64,000 nucleotides of DNA, from positions 1,178,001 through 1,242,000 of the forward strand of contig NZ_CP049838.1 in assembly GCF_013085465.1 (NCBI RefSeq), written 5' to 3'. The stretch is from Streptomyces asoensis (GTDB lineage: Bacteria > Actinomycetota > Actinomycetes > Streptomycetales > Streptomycetaceae). Below, one piece after another: positions 8,107-16,693 of the stretch; within the stretch, counting starts at the first letter, position 1; every line of letters begins with the position of its first letter. The translations under genes were made by a program, and so were the position numbers. The notes beneath the pieces were generated by a model. It had not been told where the DNA came from. It worked only from the letters and a program-made list of their open reading frames with translations, and did not search any database.

Positions 8107-8865
8107 ATGAGCAACGCCAAGAACACGGTCCTCCAGGCCGCCACCGAACTGTTCGGCGACAAGGACCCCTCCGCCGTGGACCGCTGGGTCGCCGCCGACT
8201 ACACCCAGCACAGCTCCCTCGCGGCCGACGGTCCGGAGGCGCTGCGCGGGCTGGTCGCCGGCCTCGGCCCCGACTTCCGCTACGAGGGCGCCCGGGTCAT
8301 CGCCGACGGCGACCTGGTCGCCCTGCACGGCACCTACCACGGCTTCGGCCCCGACCCGCTCGTCGGCTTCGACGTCTTCCGGGTCGCCGACGGCAGGCTC
8401 GCCGAGCACTGGGACGCCCTGACCCCGTACGTCAAGGACACCGTCTCGGGCCGCTCCCAGACCGACGGTCCCACCGAGGCCACCGACGCCGACCGGACCG
8501 ACGCCAACCGCGCCCTGGTGATCGAGTTCGCGGAGAAGGTGCTCGTCGGCGCCGACTACTCGGTCCTGACCGACTACATCTCCACCGAGACGTACCACCA
8601 GCACAACACCGAGGCCGCCGACGGGCTGGACGGCTTCGGCGCGGCCGCCGCACGGTGGGCCGAGCAGGGCAAGAACCTCGTCTACACCAAGGTCCACCGG
8701 GTCATCGCCGAGGGTGATCTCGTCCTGACGCAGTCCGAGGGCGAGTTCGGGGTGCCGGTCGCCTACTACGACCTCTTCCGCGTCGCCGACGGAAAGATCG
8801 TCGAGCACTGGGACGTCATCGCCCCCGTCCCGGCCGAACTCCCCCACGCCAACGGCCTGTTCTGA
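8107..8865 (+). CDS. Double SnoaL-like / NTF2-fold protein
   Basis: The 252-residue product is two tandem copies of an NTF2-like domain, about 1-118 and 135-247. The shared pattern is AADYTQHSSLAADG versus ISTETYHQHNTEAADG, VIADGDLVALH versus VIAEGDLVLTQ, and DVFRVADGRLAEHWD versus DLFRVADGKIVEHWD. This matches the SnoaL-like polyketide cyclase/ester cyclase superfamily often found beside regulators. AAGGAAG precedes the ATG. The fold is secure; a catalytic role is not, since many family members have unknown substrates. Confidence 0.85.
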   Translation: MSNAKNTVLQAATELFGDKDPSAVDRWVAADYTQHSSLAADGPEALRGLVAGLGPDFRYEGARVIADGDLVALHGTYHGFGPDPLVGFDVFRVADGRLAEHWDALTPYVKDTVSGRSQTDGPTEATDADRTDANRALVIEFAEKVLVGADYSVLTDYISTETYHQHNTEAADGLDGFGAAAARWAEQGKNLVYTKVHRVIAEGDLVLTQSEGEFGVPVAYYDLFRVADGKIVEHWDVIAPVPAELPHANGLF

Positions 8866-8907
8866 CGGCGGTCCACACCGACTGCCGGCATGGGCGCACC
8901 GTCGCGC

Positions 8908-9819
8908 TCATCCCGGCCCGGGATCCTCGGCGCGGCCGCGGACCACGTTGCGGAAGTCGATCGGGGACTGGCCGACCCGGTGCAGGAAGTACTTGCTGAA
9001 CTGGGACGGATCGGCGAAGCCGAGCTGATCGGCGACCTGGGCCGCGGTCCGGTCGCTGTGCGCGAGCAGCCGCTTGGCCTCCAGGACGACCCGTCGGTCC
9101 ACGAACTCCTTGGCGCTGAGCCCGGCAGCGGTCAGCGTGGCCCGGGCGAGTGTGCGCGTGGAGTAGCCGAGCATGCGGGCGTAGTCCTCCACTCGGCGGG
9201 TCCGCGTGAAGTGCCGCTCGACCGCGTCCCTGAACCGTAGGTAGTTCTCGTCCGGCTCCGGGGCGGGACCGGCGACCGGGACCGTGAGGTGGGCCAGACG
9301 CAGCACGAGGACCGCCAGGAGATGGCGGAGGGCGGCCAGATGGACGTCCAGAGGCAGGTGGCCGAGTGCGCGGAACTCGCGACTCAGGTGCTCCACCGCG
9401 AGGTTCAGCGCCTCGGCGTCCTCGGCGACGGGGGTACTGACGACGGGAGCGTGCGGGTCGTCGACGCGGGCCGCGGTCGCGGTGGCCGCGTCGAGGAAGT
9501 CCTGCCGGAACAAGATCAGGGTGCCCTCGGCCCTGGTGAGGTCGCCCCACTGCTGCACCTGTCCGGGACGCACCCACAACCAGGAGCCCGGCCGCAGGAC
9601 ATGACCGGCGAAGTCCACCGTGTGCCGGAGGACTCCCGACGTCAGGGCGAGCAGATGGTGGAAGTCGGGGCGCTGCGGCTGGGTGAGGCTGCGCTCCGGT
9701 ACCCGCCCCCGCAGGTCGGCCAGCGACATGACCTCGACGCCGGCGGGTGTCCCGGCCGGCGCGGCGAACGGGACCTCGGGGATCTCCCGCGAGGAACCCT
9801 GTCGGCTTTTGGCCATCAT
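8908..9819 (-). CDS. AraC-family transcriptional regulator
   Basis: The C-terminal part has two HTH motifs of the AraC type: RRVEDYARMLGYSTRTLARA and TAAQVADQLGFADPSQFSKY, followed by FLHRVGQSPIDFRN. The N-terminal part looks like a cupin-type ligand domain (HHLLALTSGVLRHTVDF, LRPGSWLWVRPGQVQQW). The frame is open to 9966, but the first residues there are not protein-like, so the ATG pair at 9819/9816 is preferred, without a strong ribosome binding site. It ends 42 bp from the SnoaL-like gene, which is convergent. Confidence 0.87.
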   Translation of the reverse strand: MMAKSRQGSSREIPEVPFAAPAGTPAGVEVMSLADLRGRVPERSLTQPQRPDFHHLLALTSGVLRHTVDFAGHVLRPGSWLWVRPGQVQQWGDLTRAEGTLILFRQDFLDAATATAARVDDPHAPVVSTPVAEDAEALNLAVEHLSREFRALGHLPLDVHLAALRHLLAVLVLRLAHLTVPVAGPAPEPDENYLRFRDAVERHFTRTRRVEDYARMLGYSTRTLARATLTAAGLSAKEFVDRRVVLEAKRLLAHSDRTAAQVADQLGFADPSQFSKYFLHRVGQSPIDFRNVVRGRAEDPGPG

Positions 9820-10089
9820 CAGTCGGGAGTGTATCCCGATGACACCTTCAGTTCCTCGTACGTTGGAGTTTACTGCTGGTACAGAGCAACCCGAGTGGCA
9901 GAAAAAGACAAGGCCACGAATGTCGACGCGCTGTTCGTCCGCAACAGCTGCTGCGCGACGGACCACGCCTTCACCCCCCAGGGCGACTCCGGCCGTCTCC
10001 GGTGCACCGTGCCCCGCACGCCGAAGACCTGGTCCAGCAAGCCGTCCTCGATGCGGTCCTCGCGGCGTACGCCAGTTCGGAGATGCGGC
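9820..10089. other. Intergenic, no supported gene
   Basis: About 270 bp between the AraC start and the broken GNAT gene. The first part is AT-richer and may hold the AraC promoter. A forward stretch near 10010-10070 (AEDLVQQAVLDAVLAAY) faintly recalls a sigma-factor helix but has no supporting context. Confidence 0.5.
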
Positions 10090-10680
10090 TCAGGCGTCCC
10101 GGTACAGGTCCCGGACCTGCGGAAGTTGCTGGAAGCCGGCCGACTTGTAGGTGGCGACCGCGCCCACATTCGAGCTCGCGGTCAGACGAGCGCGCTCGAC
10201 GAGCCGAGCTCCCGGAGTGCGGTCGCCGCTGCGACGGTGATCGCCATGCCGTAGCCGTGACCGCGATGTTCCCGGTGCACGCCCATCGGCTCGAGCAACC
10301 CGGGCCTGCCCCGACCGGCCGACCACACCGTCACCGCCGCCACCGCGTTGCCCTGATCGTCGTACGCGACCAGACACCGGGCGTCGGCGTACGGCGGTCC
10401 GGCCACCATCGCGTGCCGGCGCTCGTCCGTGAAGGTCGACCTGTCGAACGATGCGCGCTGTACGGCAGCCCGCGCTTGCGCCTGCTTCGGCCCGGTGACC
10501 TCGATCCGCACGCCCGGGTCCTTGACCGGCTGCGTGAGGTCGCGGCGTAGCGGCTTCCACGGCTCGTCGGCCTTCCAGCCGTCCTCGAACGGCGTCGGCG
10601 CCCCGACGTACTGCCACTCCCGCGGCACGCCCACAGCCTCGCTCAGCCCGTCGACTCCCGGTGCTTCAGGGGCGAGGCCG
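10090..10680 (-). pseudogene. GNAT acetyltransferase, frameshifted and 5'-truncated
   Basis: The reverse strand encodes a GNAT core, with LLEPMGVHREHRGHGYGMAI as the acetyl-CoA-binding motif A, up to ELGSSSALV, where a TGA follows near 10182. The next frame continues the fold without a gap: TASSNVGAVATYKSAGFQQL and then QVRDLYRDA, ending at 10090. One missing base near 10182-10184 (GTCTG-ACC, where GTC TGC ACC is expected) explains this. At the 5' side the homologous part runs into the response-regulator gene, so the usual N-terminal half is also missing. It is probably a decayed gene; a sequencing error could explain the frameshift but not the missing 5' part. Confidence 0.75.
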
Positions 10681-11094
10681 GGCGGCGGTGTCGAGGTAGA
10701 AGGCGTCGATGCTCTGGACGGCCTGCTCGAATTCATCCAGGTTGACGGGTTTGGTCACGTAGGCGTTGGCGTGGCTGCTGTAGGCGTCGGTCACGTCGCC
10801 GGGGGCGGTGGACGTGGTCAGGACGACGACGGGGATCGTCTGGAGGTCTTCATCGGTCTTGAGGACCTTCAGCAGCTCGCGGCCGTTCATGCGCGGCATG
10901 TTCAGGTCGAGGACGATGAGGTCCGGCCGCGGGTTGCCCGGGGTGCGCAGGTGTTCCAGAGCGGCGACTCCGTCGGTGACCTGGACCAGGTTGCGCGCTC
11001 CACGCTCGGAGAGGGCTTCCTCGATGAGCATCGCGTCGGCGACGTCGTCCTCGACGAGCAGGACGTCGAAGGGGCGGGCAGGGGTGGTCATCAT
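10666..11094 (-). CDS. Response regulator (single REC domain)
   Basis: A 142-residue CheY-like receiver. The acidic pocket is LLVEDDVAD near residues 12-20, the phosphoacceptor Asp is residue 63 in VLDLNMPRMNG, followed by VVVLTTSTAP and AYVTKPVNL with the conserved Lys. The long loops resemble Rcp1-type regulators that pair with phytochrome-like kinases, which fits the Cph1-like kinase encoded divergently at 11546. GGAG six bases before tandem ATGs at 11094/11091 supports a start here. There is no stop between this gene and the HTH-coding segment upstream in the same frame, so a longer fusion is also possible. Confidence 0.9.
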   Translation of the reverse strand: MMTTPARPFDVLLVEDDVADAMLIEEALSERGARNLVQVTDGVAALEHLRTPGNPRPDLIVLDLNMPRMNGRELLKVLKTDEDLQTIPVVVLTTSTAPGDVTDAYSSHANAYVTKPVNLDEFEQAVQSIDAFYLDTAARPRP

Positions 11095-11436
11095 CGGATG
11101 CTCCGTGGGTGTCTCGTCAGAGTGGTGAAAGAGCCCCGGCCAGCGGCGCCGGGCGCCTTGGCGGGTCAGGCCGCAGGCGGCGCCGAGCTGCGGGTAGCCC
11201 GCTCCCGCGCGGGCGGCAGCCACGGCTGCTTCCCGCTGGAGCCGTTCGGCGGCCTGCTGGAGTTGATTCAGCAGATGGAGCAGGGCCAGGGCCTGTGCCG
11301 GGTCGTCCGGTGCCGGGTGCGGGGGGCCTTCCAGCAGCCGGTGGGCGAGGCGCTGGGCAAGGTTGCCGACCGCGGCGTCCGCGATGACGGCCGTCTCCTG
11401 CGAGGTGGTCCGCAGATCGAAGTTCTTGCCTGGCAT
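11095..11436 (-). CDS. HTH segment reading in frame into the response regulator
   Basis: From an ATG at 11436 the frame encodes a helical region (NLAQRLAHRLLEG, ALALLHLLNQLQQAAERLQR) and then a helix-turn-helix, YPQLGAACGLTRQGARRRW. It runs without a stop through HSDETPTEHP into the receiver at 11094. It may be the N-terminal half of a 256-residue HTH-REC protein, or a gene whose own stop was lost. The HTH resembles small Streptomyces proteins of unknown role. No good ribosome binding site precedes the ATG; a GTG at 11442 is an alternative. Confidence 0.55.
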
Positions 11437-11466
11437 GCCTGGCACTCTATGGTCCGGGAGCAGTTC

Positions 11467-11486
11467 GCGACAACAAGCGTTGTCGC
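11467..11486. promoter_or_regulatory. 20-bp palindrome in divergent promoter
   Basis: GCGACAAC-AAGC-GTTGTCGC is a perfect 8-bp inverted repeat. It lies between the HTH/response-regulator frame (start 11436) and the histidine kinase (start 11546). It is a candidate operator for the HTH protein or another regulator of this signalling locus. Confidence 0.55.
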
Positions 11487-11545
11487 CGTCTAGAGTGTGC
11501 TGACCGTTGCCTTCGGGCAAATGTTCGCAGCGAGGAGTCCACAGA

Positions 11546-13153
11546 ATGACCGGCAGTGAGAGACCGCCGCGTACGTGGTGGCTTTCCACGTGGACGACCC
11601 GGCGGTGGCTCCAGGTGGGGGCGGCCGTGTCCTTGGCGGTGCTGGCTCTCCTCGGTGTCACAGGAGCGTGGGTCCTGGCACGTACCGAGTCGATCAGCAG
11701 GGACCTCGTGGACGTGCGGTCTCCCGCGCTGACCACCGCGATCCGGCTGGAGTCGGCCCTTCTCGACCAGGAGACCGGAATCCGCGGCTACGGGATCACC
11801 GGCACGGTGGACTTCATCACCCCCTATCAGGAGGGCCTCGCCGAGCAGAAGACGAGCATCGCGCAACTCACCGAGCTGCTCGCCGACGACCGGGCCGGCC
11901 TGGACGACCTGAAGACCGTGCAGGACGCGGTGGACAAGTGGCAGGAGAGGATCGCGCGGCCGATCGCCGCCGCGCCGACCGGCTCGCCCTCACCACTGGC
12001 CACCGAACGGGCGGCGGAGGGCAAGAAGGCCTTCGACGATGTACGTGCCGCGCTGACCGCGCAGCAGGAACGGCTGCGCGCGGACCGTGTCCGGGCGAGG
12101 GACGACCTGATGGCCACGATGGCCCTGCGGAACGTGGTGTTCGGCGCCGCCGCGATACTCATCGTCGTCCTCACCGCTTTCGTCTTCGAAGGACTGCGCC
12201 GCGGCATCACCCGGCCGCTGGACCAGCTCGGCGCGGACGCCCGCACCATCGCCGACGGCGACTTCGACCACCCCATCTCCCCGACCGGCCCCGCCGACCT
12301 GCGTCGCCTCAGCGGTGAGATCGAGTTCATGCGCCGCCGTCTCGTACGGGAACTGGCCTTCAGCGAAGAGGCCCGTCAGCGTCTCGACGCGCAGGCCGCG
12401 GACCTTCAGCGCTCCAACGCGGAGTTGGAGCAGTTCGCGTATGTCGCCTCCCACGACCTCCAGGAGCCGCTGCGCAAGGTCTCCAGCTTCACCCAGCTCC
12501 TCCAGCGGCGCTACGGAGGGCAACTCGACACCCGGGCCGACCAGTACATCGCCTTCGCGGTCGACGGGGCGAACCGCATGCAGGTCCTCATCAACGACCT
12601 GCTCGACTTCTCCCGGGTCGGACGGATGCACAACACCCACCAGAGCGTCGACCTGGACAAGGTGATGGAGCGGACCCTGTCCGCGCTGAGCGTCGGCATC
12701 GAAGAGGCCGGAGCGACGGTCACCCACGATCCGCTGCCGACCCTGGTCGCCGACCCCACCCAGATGGGCATGCTCTGGCAGAACCTGATCGGCAATGCCG
12801 TCAAGTTCCGCCGCCCCGGCGAAGCTCCGGAGATCCATGTCACGGCGGCCCGGGAAGACGAACTGTGGCGGTTCACCGTCACCGACAACGGCATCGGCAT
12901 CGCACCGGAGTACGCCGACAAGGTCTTCGTGATCTTCCAACGGCTGCACACCAAGGACGCCTACTCCGGCAGCGGCATCGGCCTCGCGATGTGCAAGAAG
13001 ATCGTCGAATTCCACGGCGGCACCATCGGCGTCGACACCGACCACCAGGACGGCACCCGCATCGCCTTCACCCTGGCATCCGAGCCGCCCGCGAGCCCCG
13101 GCCCGTCCACCCTGCCGGAGGCCGACCGCTCCGGCACCGAGCAGACACGATGA
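11546..13153 (+). CDS. CHASE3-HAMP sensor histidine kinase
   Basis: A 535-residue membrane kinase. TM1 is near 22-45, an extracytoplasmic CHASE3-type helical domain spans about 46-190 (ALLDQETGIRGYGITGTVDF), TM2 is near 196-216 and HAMP about 218-270. The H-box ASHDLQEPLRKVSSF has His303 and is of the Cph1/bacteriophytochrome type. The catalytic domain has NLIGNAVKFRRPG, DNGIGIAPEYADKVF and GSGIGLAMCKKIVEFHGG. AGGAG eight bases before the ATG decides the start. It overlaps the RR-PP2C gene by ATGA, so the two are translationally coupled. The stimulus is unknown. Confidence 0.93.
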   Translation: MTGSERPPRTWWLSTWTTRRWLQVGAAVSLAVLALLGVTGAWVLARTESISRDLVDVRSPALTTAIRLESALLDQETGIRGYGITGTVDFITPYQEGLAEQKTSIAQLTELLADDRAGLDDLKTVQDAVDKWQERIARPIAAAPTGSPSPLATERAAEGKKAFDDVRAALTAQQERLRADRVRARDDLMATMALRNVVFGAAAILIVVLTAFVFEGLRRGITRPLDQLGADARTIADGDFDHPISPTGPADLRRLSGEIEFMRRRLVRELAFSEEARQRLDAQAADLQRSNAELEQFAYVASHDLQEPLRKVSSFTQLLQRRYGGQLDTRADQYIAFAVDGANRMQVLINDLLDFSRVGRMHNTHQSVDLDKVMERTLSALSVGIEEAGATVTHDPLPTLVADPTQMGMLWQNLIGNAVKFRRPGEAPEIHVTAAREDELWRFTVTDNGIGIAPEYADKVFVIFQRLHTKDAYSGSGIGLAMCKKIVEFHGGTIGVDTDHQDGTRIAFTLASEPPASPGPSTLPEADRSGTEQTR

Positions 13154-14355
13154 CCACAGCGATGACAGCCGGCCCCGATGCGGCGTCCGAAGAGCCGATG
13201 TACCGCATCCTTCTGATCGAGGACGACAAGGGCGACGCCCTGCTCGTCGAGGAGCTCCTGTACGACACGGGGCTGCGGTTCGAGCTGAGGACCCGCACCA
13301 CGCTGGCCGAGGCCCGCACCGAACTGGCCGACGCCCCGATCGACTGCGTCCTCCTCGACCTGCACCTGCCCGACGTATCGGGCATCGACGCGGTCGCCGC
13401 CGTGCGGGGCCTGGCCCCGCACACCGCGGTCATCGTCCTGACCGGGCTGGCCGAGGCCCAGGCGGGCCCCGACGCCATGGCCGCCGGGGCTCAGGACTAC
13501 CTCGTCAAGGGCAAGGTCGAAGCGGACCTGCTGCACCGGACGGTGCGCTACGCCGTCTACCGAAGCCAGACCGAGCGCGCGAGCGCCGAAGCCCAGGCCA
13601 CCCGGCTGCGGGCGGAGGAGAACGCCCGCCTGGAACGCGGTCTGCTGCCCCAGCCGATGCTCGACACCTCCACCGTGCGAGTGACCTCCCGCTACCTGCC
13701 CGGCGCCGCGATGGCCCTGCTCGGCGGGGACTTCCTCGACGTGGTGGAGGGAGACGACGGACTGCTGCACGCCGTCGTCGGCGACGTCAGCGGACACGGC
13801 CCCGACGCCGCCGCACTCGGTGTCTGCCTGCGCATCGCCTGGCGTTCCCTCGTGCTCGGCGGACACCGCGGCGAGGACCTGCTGCATCTGATGGAACGCA
13901 TCCTGATCGCCGAACGCGGCAGCCAGCAGCTGTTCGCCACCTGCACCCTCCTCACCCTCGACCAGGACGCCGCCACCGCCACCCTCCACCTCGCCGGCCA
14001 TCACGAGCCCCTCCTCACCACGGCCGAGGGAACCCGGGAACTGGCCGCCGCACACGGCATCGCGCTGGGCATCGTTCCCGGGTTGCGCAGCTGGCCCTCC
14101 ACCGTCGTACCGCTCCCGACCACGGGGGCCGTGACCCTCTACACCGACGGCCTCACCGAAGGGCACAACGGGGCGACGAACGAACGGCTCGGCGTCGAAG
14201 GACTGCTCGCGCTGATCGGGAACCTGCCGTCGGCGGACCCGGCCACCCACGTCGACCTGCTCATCAAGGAAACCCACGAGCTGAACGCCGGACGCCACTC
14301 CGACGACCTCGCCGTGCTCCGCCTGGACTGGGGCAACCGCCCCACCCACCCGTGA
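13150..14355 (+). CDS. Response regulator with PP2C-type (SpoIIE) phosphatase domain
   Basis: A 401-residue fusion. The receiver spans about residues 17-135 (LLIEDDKGDA, phosphoacceptor Asp70 in LLDLHLPDVSG). A short coiled-coil linker rich in Glu/Ala/Arg follows near 145-170, then a PPM/SpoIIE phosphatase from about 180. Metal-site motifs are GGDFLDVVE, VVGDVSGHGPDAA, TLYTDGLTEG and SDDLAVLRL. It probably dephosphorylates an anti-anti-sigma (STAS) protein when phosphorylated by the coupled kinase. That would link this locus to sigma-factor partner switching such as the one at 29.7-31.9 kb; this link is inference. Confidence 0.93.
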   Translation: MTTAMTAGPDAASEEPMYRILLIEDDKGDALLVEELLYDTGLRFELRTRTTLAEARTELADAPIDCVLLDLHLPDVSGIDAVAAVRGLAPHTAVIVLTGLAEAQAGPDAMAAGAQDYLVKGKVEADLLHRTVRYAVYRSQTERASAEAQATRLRAEENARLERGLLPQPMLDTSTVRVTSRYLPGAAMALLGGDFLDVVEGDDGLLHAVVGDVSGHGPDAAALGVCLRIAWRSLVLGGHRGEDLLHLMERILIAERGSQQLFATCTLLTLDQDAATATLHLAGHHEPLLTTAEGTRELAAAHGIALGIVPGLRSWPSTVVPLPTTGAVTLYTDGLTEGHNGATNERLGVEGLLALIGNLPSADPATHVDLLIKETHELNAGRHSDDLAVLRLDWGNRPTHP

Positions 14356-14395
14356 AACCCTCCTGAACGGCAGCCCAGCCGGACGATGGAGGAAC

Positions 14396-14998
14396 TCAGC
14401 GGACTCGGTCGTAGACGAGGGCCAACGTGCCGTGCTCGCCCGCGGTCTGGCTGACGAGCGTCCACTGCCTCGCGGGCAGACCGTCGTCGAAGAGACGCGG
14501 ACCGCCGCCGAGGAAGACCGGAAAGATCGTGAGCGCCAGCCGGTCCACCTCGTCGGCCGCCAGCAGCGCCTTGACGACGCTCGCGCTGGACAGCACGAGA
14601 ATGTCGCCGCCTTCGGTGGCCCTGAGGTCCGCGACCACCTCGGCGGTCGGCTTGTCGACGATCGTCGTGCGCTCCCACGGCGCCTCGTCGAGGGTGGAGG
14701 AGAGGACCACCTTGTCGGTGTCGACGAGCCACTTCGCGAAGCCCTCGTCGCGCGGGTCGGCACCCTCCATGCCGATGACGGTGGGCCAGAAGCCGAGGAA
14801 TCCCTCGGCGTTGACCCGCCCGAGCAGGGCCGTCGTCGCCGGCTCCCAGAGGCTGGTCAGGTGGTCGCGGGCGACGTCGGTCACGGCGTACGGCATCACC
14901 CAGCCCATGTCCACGGGGTTGTCCGGCGCGGCGTAGTGGCCGTCGAGGGAGAGCGCCATGTTGGTGACGACTCGACGACCGGCGATCTGCTCTGTCAT
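14396..14998 (-). CDS. Dihydrofolate reductase-like (RibD C-terminal) protein
   Basis: A 200-residue protein of the DHFR/RibD_C superfamily: VVTNMALSLDGHYA at the N-terminus, ALLGRVNAEGF, LVDTDKVVLSS, GGDILVLSSASVVKALL and FPVFLGGGPRLF. These proteins bind NADPH and are probably reductases of unknown substrate. Its ATG overlaps the stop of the ArsR-SRPBCC gene (AAATGA), with AGGAG before it, so the two form an operon. The same pairing of an ArsR/AHSA1 protein with a DHFR-like protein is common in actinomycetes. Confidence 0.87.
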   Translation of the reverse strand: MTEQIAGRRVVTNMALSLDGHYAAPDNPVDMGWVMPYAVTDVARDHLTSLWEPATTALLGRVNAEGFLGFWPTVIGMEGADPRDEGFAKWLVDTDKVVLSSTLDEAPWERTTIVDKPTAEVVADLRATEGGDILVLSSASVVKALLAADEVDRLALTIFPVFLGGGPRLFDDGLPARQWTLVSQTAGEHGTLALVYDRVR

Positions 14999-15930
14999 TT
15001 CGCGCTCCTTGTGTCGGGGCTGCCGGGGCTGCCGGGGCTGTCGGGGCTGTCGGGGCCGCCTGTTCTGTTTGCGCCGTTTGTGCTGTCGGTGTCGTGCGAG
15101 TTCGCGTCCGCGTCCGCGTCCGCAGCGAAGGTTGCCGCGAGCTTGTCGAGGCTCTGGCCGAAGCCGATCTCGATGCCTGCGATGAAGTCCGCGGACTCGA
15201 CGGTGCTGTCGGTCATTCGCCAGTGGACGTCGAGGTCCGCGCCCGTGTCGGTGGGCCGCAGGTCCATGTCGACGTGAGCGGTGAAGGCAGGGCTGCCGTC
15301 GGGAAGCAGCGGGGAGAGGCGGTAGGCGAGGTGCTCGCCGGGGCGTACGTCGACGACGACTCCCTCCGCGCGCCCGGCGACCAGGTCGGAGTCGTCGGTG
15401 TCCTCGGCGTCGCGGTACTCCTGGACGATCCGCCCACCGGGCCGTGCCTCGAAGACGAGCTCGGAGACGCGGAGGTCTTCGGGGGTCCACCAGCGCGCGA
15501 GCAGGACGGCCTCGGTCAGGTGGCGCCAGACGAGCTCCGGTCGTTCCGTCAGCGACCGGTGGAACGTGAAGGAGCGGCCGTCGGCCCACCCCGGCTCCCG
15601 CGCGGCGAGCCGCTCTGCGTGGAGGCTGCGCCCGTAGCGGTCGTGAGTCGCGTGCGGGCCGCTGACCTGGTCCGCGGTGTCGGCGAGTCGGCTGAGCGCG
15701 GCCGCCAGGTCGCGGAGGGGCCCGGGCCTGAGTGCGTAGATGCGGCGCTGACCGGTGCGCTGGGAGGTCACGACGCCGGCGCGCTCCAGGGTCTGGAGGT
15801 GCTTGGTCGTCTGAGGTTGGCGTGCATCGGCGAGCCGAGCGAGAACGCCGACCGGGCGGGGCCGCTCGGCCAGCAGACTCACGAGCCGCCAGCGGACCGG
15901 GTCGGCCAGTGCGGCGAGGAGTGCGTCCAT
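14995..15930 (-). CDS. ArsR winged-helix regulator fused to SRPBCC (AHSA1-like) domain
   Basis: Residues 1-75 are an ArsR HTH (ALADPVRWRLVSLLAERP, QPQTTKHLQTLERAGVV, RRIYALRPGPL). Residues about 120-280 are a START/AHSA1-like pocket (FTFHRSLTERPELVWRHLTE, LARWWTPEDLRV, GEHLAYRLSPL). The fusion suggests a one-component sensor. The C-terminal tail is a low-complexity run of Asp/Ala and Gly/Ser/Pro/Asp units encoded by short tandem DNA repeats (15013-15057 and 15104-15123). Translational coupling to the DHFR-like gene is clear. Ligand and target are unknown. Confidence 0.87.
   Translation of the reverse strand: MDALLAALADPVRWRLVSLLAERPRPVGVLARLADARQPQTTKHLQTLERAGVVTSQRTGQRRIYALRPGPLRDLAAALSRLADTADQVSGPHATHDRYGRSLHAERLAAREPGWADGRSFTFHRSLTERPELVWRHLTEAVLLARWWTPEDLRVSELVFEARPGGRIVQEYRDAEDTDDSDLVAGRAEGVVVDVRPGEHLAYRLSPLLPDGSPAFTAHVDMDLRPTDTGADLDVHWRMTDSTVESADFIAGIEIGFGQSLDKLAATFAADADADANSHDTDSTNGANRTGGPDSPDSPGSPGSPDTRSAK
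15013..15123. repeat. Tandem 9-bp and 6-bp coding repeats
   Basis: About five copies of a TGCCGGGGC-like 9-mer at 15013-15057 and three copies of GCGTCC at 15104-15123 encode the low-complexity tail of the ArsR-SRPBCC protein. Such arrays can change length by slippage in whole codons. Confidence 0.7.
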
Positions 15931-16013
15931 GGCGGTAAGTATTCCCGAAGACGAATATTCGCGTCAAGGAATATATCCGCGAGTGCCGCCGGGCAGCCGT
16001 CGCAGCTTCGGCG

Positions 16014-16693
16014 ATGGATCCCGAGTGGCTTCACGACCTCCACATGACCCACGCCCTTCTGCCCGCGCCCTGCCACACGGCCCGGTCCGCCAGGGAACGC
16101 GGCGTGGGTAAGCACATCGCGCCTGCCTACCCGGCCGGACCGGAGAACCTCACCGGCCTGGACGCGCCTGCCTCCCTCGACGCCTGGAGCAACATCCACC
16201 GGGCCCTCCCGCCGGTGCTGCGCAGCCGCAGGATCCTGCACACCACGCACGACGATCCCGCCCGCCGCAGCGCCCTGCGTGCCCCGGACGGCAGGCGCCT
16301 CATTCCGCTCCACCCCGTCACGGTCGACGAGGCGGACCTGCGCGCCCTCGCCCGCGTGCGCCGCGTAGTCCGCGCCGGGGCGAAGGCCGCTCCCTCGGTG
16401 CTGGTGACCCGCCATGCAGGCGGCTCGGCGGACATCGAGGGCGTGGCGAGCCCCCGCGACTGTCGCGGCACGGTCGACCGGACCCTGGCGGTCCTGACCC
16501 TGACCCCCGACGAGGACGTCGAGACGCCGGCCTCGGCTCTCGCCCCCGAGCACATCGACGCGGGGACGCGCGCCGCATCGACCTGTCGGCCCAGGAACAC
16601 GCGGCCTACGAGCGCTTCGCGGACCGACTCGCGGCGGCGGCCATGACGGGCCAGTTCCCGGGCGATCGGGCGGTGTTCAGGAATCGGTACTGA
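16014..16693 (+). pseudogene. Unrecognised gene with a frameshift
   Basis: I do not recognise the family. One frame from 16014 (or ATG 16044) gives a coherent protein: RLIPLHPVTVDEADLRALAR, SVLVTRHAGGSADIEGVASP and VDRTLAVLTLTPDEDVE. Near 16560 (GACGCGGGGACGCG) its quality collapses. The next frame continues well, with ARRIDLSAQEHAAYERFADR and MTGQFPGDRAVFRNRY, to a TGA at 16691-16693. A one-base change in the G run would join them into a protein of about 225 residues. It could be a decayed gene or a sequencing error. Confidence 0.45.

Noticed and set aside
10002..10085. Sigma-factor-like stretch AEDLVQQAVLDAVLAAY
   Set aside because: Too short, no start or neighbouring sigma regions; chance similarity is likely.
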